Position numbers and translations under genes: made by a program
Notes under the pieces: generated by a model
The model's input: only the letters and a program-made list of their open reading frames with translations
Databases searched by the model: none
What the model was told of the DNA's origin: nothing
Assembly (NCBI RefSeq): GCF_019334725.1
Contig: NZ_CP079818.1
Location: 1,116,001-1,180,000 of the forward strand
Direction: 5' to 3'
Length of the DNA stretch: 64,000 nucleotides
Source: Neisseria perflava
GTDB lineage: Bacteria > Pseudomonadota > Gammaproteobacteria > Burkholderiales > Neisseriaceae
Shown here: in pieces, positions 16,473-22,749 of the stretch
How positions within the stretch are numbered: position 1 is the stretch's first letter
Layout of the letters: the number at the start of each line of letters is the position of its first letter

Positions 16473-16774
16473 GGTGATTTTTTGAGAAATTTAGACAAAT
16501 CCCGATTTCGCACTTTCAACATATCTTTCTTATCATCATAAGTCAGTCGGTAATCGGGCAAATCATTACTGGCTACCAACTCCTTAATCGCCTGCCTAAA
16601 ACGGCGCAGCGTTGCCATGCTGCCCGATTTTCTATGCAGTATTTCCAGAGAAATGTGCCATTCATTTTGCTTCCCGCAATGTTTGGCACATAGCTCATAA
16701 ATGCGTCTATCCAGCAGTTTACGCAGCCTGAAATAATCTGCCGATATGGTTTTAACCTGTGCCGAACAAACCAC
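16469..16774 (-). pseudogene. C-terminal fragment of a plasmid replication initiator (RPA type)
   Basis: A 101-codon frame reading FRLRKLLDRRIYELCAKHCG, QNEWHISLEILHRKSGS and LPDYRLTYDDKKDM. This matches the C-terminal part of 'replication initiator protein A' proteins of plasmids and integrated elements (their LERRLYELARKHCG...EW.I.LE block). The N-terminal two thirds are missing: homology stops where cassette B begins on the other strand at about 16750. The first residues (MVCSAQV) come from the junction. It is a remnant, not a working gene, and shows that a plasmid-like element contributed to the island. Confidence 0.65.
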
Positions 16775-18293
16775 CTACCGCCACAGCCATGTCGGCAGCG
16801 CAGGCAGTCCCACCGTTATTGTGAGCGGTGGCGACACCAACATCAAAGGCGCACAAGTAACAGGCAAAGGCATCACCGTACGCGCCACCAACTTCAATAT
16901 AGAAAGCCTACAAGACACCGCCGACTACCGCAGCCGCCAACAAAACATCAGCGCCCAAGTAACCGTAGGCTATGGCGCATCCGCCTCAGGCGATTACAGC
17001 CAAAGCAAAATCAACGCCGAACACCGCAGCGTGAGCGAACAAAGCGGATTGTTTGCGGGTGATGATGGCTTTGATGTGCAAGTAGGCGGGCACACCCGGC
17101 TAACAGGCGGCATCATCACGTCTGGCCAAAGCGCAGAAGACGAAGGCAAAAACCGCTTTCAGACGGCCACCCTCACCCATAGCGACATTCAAAACTACAG
17201 CCGATACGAAGGCGAAAGTTTTGGATTGGGTGCCAACGTTGCCGTAAGCGGCAAAACACTGGGGCAGAGCGCACAAAATAAGCCTCAAGACAAACACCTG
17301 ACAAGCGTAGCCGATAAAAACGGCGCAAGTTCATCAGTAGGCTACGGCAGCGACGGAGACAGCAAAAACAGCACCACCCGCAGCGGCATCAACACCCGCA
17401 ACATACACATCACCGACAAAGCGGGACAACTTGCCCGAACAGGCAGGACTACCAAAGAAACCGAAGCGCGTATCCACACCGGCATCGACACCGAAACTGC
17501 AGATCAACACTCGGGCCGTCTGAAAAACAGCTTCGACAAAGACGCGGTGGCCAAAAAAATCAACCTGCAAAGGGAAGTAACGCAGGAGTTCGGCGGGACA
17601 CTGCAAGGCCTCAATACCGAAATCGAACGCAGCCTGGACGGGCTGAAGGAAAAATGGGAAAAAGGCGAAATCAGCCGGAATGAATACGAAGACGGCCTCA
17701 AAGTAAGGCAGCGGGGCAAAGTCCTGCTCAACATGATAGGCGCGGGCTTGTCCGCCCCGACCGATAGCGTGGTGGGCATAACGGCCGCCACCGCGAGTCC
17801 CGCCCTGTCCTACCAAATCGGACAATACTTCAAAGGGCTGGCGCAGGAAAATCCGGACGGCAGGCTGACGGCGGGTCAGGAAACTGCCCACATCCTCGCC
17901 CACGGCGTACTCGGGGCGGCGGTATCCGCAGCGGGCGGCAGCGACGCTTTAACCGGCGCGCTGGCATCGGGAGGCGCGGAAGCGGCCGCATCCGTCATCG
18001 GCAGATGGCTGTACGGAAAAGGCGACGGCGGCAGCCTGAGCGCGGAGGAAAAAGAGACCATTTCGGCCATCACGAGGATACTGGGTACGGCCGCCGGGGC
18101 GGCTGCGGGAAATTCGTCTGCGGATACCGTGCAGGGCGGGATGGCGGCCGATGGGGCGGTAACAAATAATTTTGTTCACAGATTGCGGACGTTAGCAGCG
18201 CGGGCATCAATGTTATATTTGATACAGATCTCCCTGTTTCCAGAAGCATTATGGGACAAAAAGCCAAGCATGGTGCAGGTTCGGGTGAGTTGA
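16746..18293 (+). CDS. hemagglutinin/CdiA-type C-terminal cassette B, first part (frameshifted)
   Basis: 515 codons. From residue ~10 (YRHSHVGSAGSPTVIVSGGD) it parallels cassette A through DYSQSKINAEHRSVSEQSG and VAVSGKTLGQ. The stretch 17105-17370 is almost identical in DNA to 13376-13641. A pre-toxin region follows with PALSYQIGQYFKG, GALASGGAEAAASVIG and a VENN-like motif, DGAVTNNF, at about residue 476. After that, the ~40 residues to the stop look wrong. The frame 1 base back continues as IADVSSAGINVIFDTDLPVS into the next entry, so a base has been lost near the TTTT at 18170-18173. No promoter, ESPR or signal peptide. Confidence 0.75.
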   Translation: MVLTCAEQTTYRHSHVGSAGSPTVIVSGGDTNIKGAQVTGKGITVRATNFNIESLQDTADYRSRQQNISAQVTVGYGASASGDYSQSKINAEHRSVSEQSGLFAGDDGFDVQVGGHTRLTGGIITSGQSAEDEGKNRFQTATLTHSDIQNYSRYEGESFGLGANVAVSGKTLGQSAQNKPQDKHLTSVADKNGASSSVGYGSDGDSKNSTTRSGINTRNIHITDKAGQLARTGRTTKETEARIHTGIDTETADQHSGRLKNSFDKDAVAKKINLQREVTQEFGGTLQGLNTEIERSLDGLKEKWEKGEISRNEYEDGLKVRQRGKVLLNMIGAGLSAPTDSVVGITAATASPALSYQIGQYFKGLAQENPDGRLTAGQETAHILAHGVLGAAVSAAGGSDALTGALASGGAEAAASVIGRWLYGKGDGGSLSAEEKETISAITRILGTAAGAAAGNSSADTVQGGMAADGAVTNNFVHRLRTLAARASMLYLIQISLFPEALWDKKPSMVQVRVS

Positions 18294-18961
18294 TCATTGA
18301 TGCGGGAATCAATGCAGTCAGTGTATATCCGCCGGTTGCAGTAGGACTTGCCTCATGGGGAGTGGGCGACAGCATCGCGAATAACAATCCTGAACAGCTA
18401 GGGTCGAGCTTGGCTGGATTGGGCAGTTCATTTGTTCTTGCTAAGACGGTGGGAAACACAGCATATCGGATTGATTGGGGCGGACTGCCGACAACATCTT
18501 CCTTGAAGCTGCAGCAAATGGGGAGTATCAACCCTCCTCGGCTAACCAAAATTCGTGCAAACGAATTGGATGTCAAGAGTTATGGCGAAGCGAAAAAAGG
18601 AGATGTTAAAGGAGATAATTTAGAACATGACCATATTCCTTCTTTTGCAGCTTTAGTAGCAGCAAATGAAACAATACTGGGTCGTTCTTTAACTGCATCA
18701 GAATTGAGGCAATTAAAAAATGAATCTACAGCTATAACACTGCCACATGAATTTCATAAGCAGAGTAGGACATATAAGGGCAGAAACACTCAGGAACAAA
18801 TTCAAGAAGATGCTCAAAATCTTTGTGCAGCTCAATGTAAAGACTTGGCTGTACTTGAAAAGAATCTTGAAAAATCTGGAAAATATACAAAATCTGAAAT
18901 TGAACAAGCAATTAAAGACATTAAAGAAAAAAATGAGATAAGAGGTATTAAGTTATGGTAA
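18251..18961 (+). CDS. cassette B, second part: toxin tip with HNH-like histidine pattern
   Basis: Open in this frame from 18170; 18251 is only the first ATG. The N-terminal part (ELIIDAGINAVSVYPPVAVG, LAKTVGNTAYRIDWGG) is linker. The tip carries GDNLEHDHIPSFAALVAANE, SLTASELRQLKNESTAITLP and HEFHKQSRTYKGRN, then a charged helical end. The D-H-x-P...H-x-x-H arrangement recalls HNH/LHH-type nuclease toxins of contact-dependent and Rhs systems. The exact family is not assigned. In the present state it could be made only by re-recombination or frameshifting. Its end overlaps the immunity gene by 7 bases. Confidence 0.65.
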   Translation: MGQKAKHGAGSGELIIDAGINAVSVYPPVAVGLASWGVGDSIANNNPEQLGSSLAGLGSSFVLAKTVGNTAYRIDWGGLPTTSSLKLQQMGSINPPRLTKIRANELDVKSYGEAKKGDVKGDNLEHDHIPSFAALVAANETILGRSLTASELRQLKNESTAITLPHEFHKQSRTYKGRNTQEQIQEDAQNLCAAQCKDLAVLEKNLEKSGKYTKSEIEQAIKDIKEKNEIRGIKLW

Positions 18962-19413
18962 TTATGAAACCAGAATTGGAAAATATTTGGTATATAGAAC
19001 AAAATAACAAAACTATTTGGGAAATATTAGGGTTACCCTCATCTAATTGTTACGTAAATACTGAATGGGAGAGAGACCTAGGTTATATTTATCACGAGTT
19101 CTTTGATTTTGGAATTAGTATTTTATTTATTAATAATAAATTAGATACAATATTTTTTTTCATGAAAGAAAAAGATGGTTTCAAAAAAACTGATTTATCA
19201 CCTTTTAATTTCATATCTATTCATGATGGTATAAAGAAAATTGAAGAAAGTAAATTATATGATAAGAAGGAAATCCTGAATAATGGAAGAAATATTAATT
19301 ATTTTGTTAATAATATTAAAATTAATTTAACTATTAATACACATAATGAGATTGAACTATTGGCTATTCAACAAACCATTGTCTGTATAAAGTCTAAATA
19401 CAGTAAACCCTAA
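18955..19413 (+). CDS. putative immunity protein for the cassette B toxin
   Basis: A 152-residue, very AT-rich gene (KPELENIWYIEQNNKTIWEI) overlapping the toxin stop. A second ATG three codons in is an equally good start. It is predicted to be an alpha/beta protein with strands FGISILFINNKLDTIFFFM in the middle and a C-terminal helix. No recognised family. Small size, AT-richness and coupling to the toxin gene suggest an immunity protein; there is no direct sequence proof. Confidence 0.6.
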   Translation: MVIMKPELENIWYIEQNNKTIWEILGLPSSNCYVNTEWERDLGYIYHEFFDFGISILFINNKLDTIFFFMKEKDGFKKTDLSPFNFISIHDGIKKIEESKLYDKKEILNNGRNINYFVNNIKINLTINTHNEIELLAIQQTIVCIKSKYSKP

Positions 19414-19477
19414 CCTACATAAAACACCCATAACGCAAATAGCTGCTACACGAATCCTTCACGTAGAGTTTATGTGC

Positions 19478-19672
19478 AAGCTGTAGCCCATATGAAACCT
19501 AAACTCAACAAGTAGGATGTGTGCGGAACGCACGCATGCGGTTCTCAAGGTTTGAGCTAAGAGGCCGTCTGAAACAACAAATACGGTTTCAGACGACCTT
19601 TCTTTCAACAAGCCACCACAGTAATCAGACAAAAGCAACCCGCCGCCACACCCATATCGGCAGCACGGCCAG
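19478..19672. repeat. cassette-leader direct repeat, copy 3
   Basis: Third copy of the leader repeat, with the GTGCGGAACGCACGCATG core and a hairpin whose left arm is AGGCCGTCTGAAA and right arm TTTCAGACGACCT (mixed dialects). It ends in the codons for H-T-H-I-G-S-T-A and leads into the toxin-tail relic. Confidence 0.8.
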
Positions 19673-19894
19673 CAAAACCATTATCCGCAGCAGTGTAAAG
19701 ACAACTCTAAGACGGCAAATTTTGAACGTCATAGCCTTTCGGGTATGACATTAAGGGCCGACATGATCAAACAGCGCGAAATCCATCTGGCCATACCCGC
19801 ACAAACTAATAAGGAGCAAAGATTGCAGTTGCAACGTGTGGTAGAGTATGGCAAAAATCGAAACATTACAGTCAAAATTACGGAGATCAAATAA
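19521..19894 (+). pseudogene. cassette C relic: hemagglutinin start fused to a CdiA toxin tail
   Basis: The first part reads RHTHIGSTASKTIIRSS in the hemagglutinin frame. At about 19695 sense passes to another frame: NFERHSLSGMTLRADMIKQ, EIHLAIPAQTNKEQRLQLQ, VVEYGKNRNITVKITEIK, stop at 19892-19894. The latter is the last ~65 residues of a contact-dependent toxin C-terminus. Everything between leader and tail (hemagglutinin repeats, pre-toxin region, most of the toxin) has been deleted. The stop is adjacent to the ATG of the intact cdiI-like gene. Confidence 0.7.
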
Positions 19895-20389
19895 ATGACT
19901 TTTAATCAAGAACAAGATTATTGGGCTGGCTATAAGGCAAATGAAAGAGCCTTGATTATTCAAACATGGTCAGGATTTGGGCGATATGCTCCAGACCACC
20001 TATATCCCCCTCATATCCTGCCGTTGGATACCGACAATGGAACTTTAGGCACGACGGTTTTGCAAGCGTTGGCAAACAGCAGGACTTTCGTTTATGACAG
20101 TTCGGAAGACCAAGATTTTTTTGATACCGAAAAATTTCGGCAACGCTATGAGGATTGGGTTGCCAACCTATGCGGGAACTTGGGCTATAAAACCAGACGC
20201 GCTTTATTTAAAAACATGATGAGCGGGGATATTTGGCTGCACAACGGTTGCCTGAAAATCAGCCCGAGCCGCCATGTCAAGCTGGAAGCGTGGGATGCCA
20301 TTGATGCAGACGATGTTATTTTATCATTGGATAACAGCCCTGAAGAAATCGGAGCAGGTTTAAGGTTGGTATTGAGCCGCTGCCGATAA
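19895..20389 (+). CDS. contact-dependent growth inhibition immunity protein (CdiI, DUF1436 type)
   Basis: A 164-residue acidic protein whose C-terminus (MMSGDIWLHNGCLKISPSRH, ALDAW-like 'LEAWDAIDADDVILSLDNSP', EEIGAGLRLVLSRC) matches the DUF1436/CdiI immunity family of Burkholderia- and Yersinia-type CDI loci. It starts at the very base after the toxin-tail stop. The frame is complete although its toxin is reduced to a tail. It would sit in the cytoplasm and neutralise the matching toxin delivered by neighbours. The RBS is weak (GGAGATC before ATG). Confidence 0.78.
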   Translation: MTFNQEQDYWAGYKANERALIIQTWSGFGRYAPDHLYPPHILPLDTDNGTLGTTVLQALANSRTFVYDSSEDQDFFDTEKFRQRYEDWVANLCGNLGYKTRRALFKNMMSGDIWLHNGCLKISPSRHVKLEAWDAIDADDVILSLDNSPEEIGAGLRLVLSRCR

Positions 20390-20400
20390 CATTTGACAAA

Positions 20401-20442
20401 AGGTCGTCTGAAAGCTGGAAAAATGTTTCAGACGACCTTTTT
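20401..20442 (+). terminator. AG-mucDUS-type terminator after the CdiI gene
   Basis: AGGTCGTCTGAAA ... TTTCAGACGACCT followed by TTTTTATT; a good stem with T run, again in the AGGTCGTCTGAA dialect. Confidence 0.8.
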
Positions 20443-20546
20443 ATTAGACTCAAGCTCGCGTGCGTGCGTACCGCGCACACCTTCGCTGCAGATTTAATGT
20501 GGGCTACGACTTGCTGAAGATAAAGTTATTAAGGAATTTGTCAAAT

Positions 20547-21173
20547 ATGGAAAAAATTGAGAAATTTAAATCTGAATTATTAAATGCCATCTTTCAATAT
20601 ACTCAATGCATATCTATTTTTGTCTATAAGAAAAAGATATATTATTTGATTGATTATAAGGAAAATTTTGAATTAAATGCAAAAATATCTTTTGACATTT
20701 ACCTAAGAGAAGGAATTATAACTAAAGAACAATATAATTATGATTATAAAAATTACCGTAATGGCATCTGGCAGTTAACTAAGGACAATTTCGAAAGCTA
20801 TCTTCAATCAGATTCAGTCATTGTATTAAAAAAAGATGAATTGAAGGAACTGATGTTTCAGGGGTTTACTTCTGCTGAAGCAGTAAGGTTATATTCCGTT
20901 GTTGAGAACAAGCTGTCGTACAATGATCCTATCTCAGACTCTGGCCAGCAAAGTGATTTCTTAAAAATCAATCAGATTTCTTCGAGGCTGCCTTTGTTCT
21001 ATATCAATTTTGATACGGAAGTGTATCTACATATGGATTGGGACAGATGTCATGAAGATTATGTCTATGATGGCTGGTTTTCAAAGGCAATGGATTTTGG
21101 GTATTTAATACCGGACGAATTCTGTTACTGGAAAATTGAAGGACGAGATTATTGGAAATTTAGCCAATTATAA
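20547..21173 (+). CDS. hypothetical protein, possible orphan immunity protein
   Basis: 208 residues from the ATG at 20547 (MEKIEKFKSELLNAIFQYTQ), chosen because AAGGA lies 10 bases upstream. The 29 codons further up belong to leader-like DNA (GCGTGCGTGCGTACCGCGCA). It is very AT-rich. Middle segments are charged and helical (LREGIITKEQYNYDYKN), and the C-terminus is aromatic (YVYDGWFSKAMDFGYLIPDE, FCYWKIEGRDYWKF). I do not recognise the family. Position among immunity genes, behind a partial leader sequence, suggests another immunity protein whose toxin is gone. Confidence 0.55.
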   Translation: MEKIEKFKSELLNAIFQYTQCISIFVYKKKIYYLIDYKENFELNAKISFDIYLREGIITKEQYNYDYKNYRNGIWQLTKDNFESYLQSDSVIVLKKDELKELMFQGFTSAEAVRLYSVVENKLSYNDPISDSGQQSDFLKINQISSRLPLFYINFDTEVYLHMDWDRCHEDYVYDGWFSKAMDFGYLIPDEFCYWKIEGRDYWKFSQL

Positions 21174-21210
21174 ATATAAGCAAGCCAAGCCATAGCTTGT
21201 ATGAATTCAA

Positions 21211-21250
21211 AAGGCCGTCTGAAAACAGCAAAACCGTTTCAGACGACCTT
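21211..21250. terminator. mixed-dialect DUS hairpin
   Basis: AGGCCGTCTGAAAA on the left and TTTCAGACGACCT on the right around a short loop; one arm of each dialect, followed by TTTG. It lies after the orphan ORF and before the integrase remnant. Confidence 0.65.
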
Positions 21251-21389
21251 TGTTTAATGCCATCGAGCCAGCGGGCCATAAAGCGTAGTTGTCCAAAAAG
21301 GTATATTGATAGGCAAATATAAAAAGGAGGAAAAGTCAATTTTACTACCTTCAAACATTTTCAATTTTGAGTATTGATATGATAATTAA

Positions 21390-21866
21390 TTATTTAGTAT
21401 AAATACCGGCTTGCGACAGGCAAATGGTTTGGGTTTGACATGGAATCAGGTTGATTTAGATAGGAAGGTCTGTTGGTATCATCCTGATGAAATGAAAGCT
21501 GGAAATGCACTGGGTGTTGCTTTGAATGATACTGCTGTTGAAGTATTAAAGCGGCAGATAGGCAAGCATAAGAAATTTGTTTTTGTGAATAAGTGGAATA
21601 AACCAATTAGCGGCATTAACAGCCGATATTGGAAGAAGACGTTAGAACTGGCAGAAATAGAAGACTTTATTTGGCACGATTTAAGGCACACTTGGGCAAG
21701 TTGGTTAGTTCAGCGTGGCGTACCATTGAGAGTGTTGCAAGAAATGGGTGGTTGGAAGACGTTAAGGATGGTGCAGAGATACGCACATTTGGCTCCTGGG
21801 CATCTTCATCAACATGCTCAAGTTTTGCATGAGCTTGTCACATTTGACACAAATGGCGCAAGTTAG
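21390..21866 (+). pseudogene. 5'-truncated tyrosine recombinase (phage/island integrase)
   Basis: The frame opens after a TAA at 21387-21389 and reads NTGLRQANGLGLTWNQVDL, carrying the first catalytic Arg. It continues through HDLRHTWASWLVQRG (H-x-L-R-H) and MGGWKTLRMVQRYAHLAP (GW...Y nucleophile region). This is the catalytic core and C-terminus of a tyrosine recombinase. The N-terminal arm- and core-binding domains, normally ~200 residues, are gone. There is no ATG; a TTG at 21411 is the first start-like codon. It lies next to the 3' end of tRNA-Leu, a classic integration site, so it is probably the residue of the element that brought the island. Confidence 0.8.
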
Positions 21867-21962
21867 ACACAAATCAGGCACAAACAGAAAAGACAGCCTT
21901 ACAAATAAGCTGTCAATTAGAAATTTAGAATCTTAGGTTTTTCAATAAATTCAGATATTTAT

Positions 21963-22052
21963 TGGTGCCCGGAGCCGGAATCGAACCGGCACGGCCGGTT
22001 TAGGGCCGACGGATTTTAAGTCCGTTGTGTCTACCTATTTCACCACCCGGGC
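21963..22052 (-). tRNA. tRNA-Leu (UAA), CCA encoded
   Basis: The minus strand reads GCCCGGGTGGTGAAATAGGT at the 5' end, anticodon loop CTTAAAA (anticodon UAA), a long class-II variable arm and GGTTCGATTCC in the T arm. The acceptor ends in A followed by an encoded CCA. Complete and well paired. The integrase remnant lies just past its 3' end. Confidence 0.95.
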
Positions 22053-22073
22053 GTAGACAATAAATTGATAGAT

Positions 22074-22151
22074 TGGAGGCGGGGGCGCGGATTTGAACCG
22101 GCCTATATAAGGGTTGCACCCCTTATAGCATAAACACTCTGCCACCCCGCC
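22074..22151 (-). tRNA. aberrant tRNA-Cys-like gene (GCA), possibly a pseudo-tRNA
   Basis: The acceptor stem GGCGGGG/CCCCGCC is perfect, followed by discriminator T and encoded CCA, and the D stem GCA/TGC matches tRNA-Cys next door. The anticodon arm is abnormal: TATAAGGG/CCCTTATA pairs 8 bp around a 6-base loop GTGCAA, about 3 nt longer than usual. The D loop lacks the GG pair (GAGTGTTTA), and the two outer T-stem pairs mismatch. It looks like a diverged copy of the neighbouring tRNA-Cys. Whether it is charged or used is unknown. Confidence 0.6.
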
Positions 22152-22161
22152 ATGAAATGGA

Positions 22162-22235
22162 TGGAGGCGAGAGTCGGAATCGAACCGGCGTAGACGGATT
22201 TGCAATCCGCTGCATAACCACTTTGCTATCTCGCC
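22162..22235 (-). tRNA. tRNA-Cys (GCA)
   Basis: The 5' end is GGCGAGATAGCAAAGTGGTT, anticodon arm GCGGATTGCAAATCCGT (anticodon GCA), T arm GGTTCGATTCC, ending T-CCA. Canonical 74 nt including CCA; this is the normal cysteine tRNA of the cluster. Confidence 0.96.
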
Positions 22236-22271
22236 AAATAAACTACTTTGGAGTGTTGGTAGTATTGAAAC

Positions 22272-22347
22272 TGGAGCGGGAAACGAGTCTCGAACTCGCG
22301 ACCTCAACCTTGGCAAGGTTGCGCTCTACCAACTGAGCTATTCCCGC
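22272..22347 (-). tRNA. tRNA-Gly (GCC), copy 1 of 4
   Basis: The 5' end is GCGGGAATAGCTCAGTTGGT, anticodon loop TTGCCAA (GCC), T arm GAGTTCGAGACTC, ending T-CCA. Complete 76 nt. Confidence 0.96.
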
Positions 22348-22368
22348 GTATTCGGATGCATGATTTAA

Positions 22369-22444
22369 TGGAGCGGGAAACGAGTCTCGAACTCGCGACC
22401 TCAACCTTGGCAAGGTTGCGCTCTACCAACTGAGCTATTCCCGC
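22369..22444 (-). tRNA. tRNA-Gly (GCC), copy 2 of 4
   Basis: Identical in sequence to the neighbouring tRNA-Gly copy; 21-bp AT-rich spacer between them. Confidence 0.96.
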
Positions 22445-22468
22445 ATTTGAGTGCATCTGAAATTAAAC

Positions 22469-22544
22469 TGGAGCGGGAAACGAGTCTCGAACTCGCGACC
22501 TCAACCTTGGCAAGGTTGCGCTCTACCAACTGAGCTATTCCCGC
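22469..22544 (-). tRNA. tRNA-Gly (GCC), copy 3 of 4
   Basis: Identical to the other copies; 24-bp spacer from copy 2. Confidence 0.96.
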
Positions 22545-22578
22545 ATATTGAAAAAGAACAATCAACAAGTAATCAGAA

Positions 22579-22654
22579 TGGAGCGGGAAACGAGTCTCGA
22601 ACTCGCGACCTCAACCTTGGCAAGGTTGCGCTCTACCAACTGAGCTATTCCCGC
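22579..22654 (-). tRNA. tRNA-Gly (GCC), copy 4 of 4
   Basis: Identical to the other copies. It is the promoter-proximal member of the minus-strand tRNA operon, directly downstream of pgsA on that strand. Confidence 0.96.
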
Positions 22655-22749
22655 TCTGACAGCTTGTTGCTTCGTATATCGAAGAAGACGCAATTATTAT
22701 GGATTTAATCGTGTGCGTCAAGTGTTTTGTTTTTATTTTTTTAAAAATT

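Noticed and set aside
21160..21354. 64-codon minus-strand frame (FGQLRFMARWLDG) before the integrase remnant
   Set aside because: Overlaps a DUS hairpin, hydrophobic by AT-richness, no family recognised.
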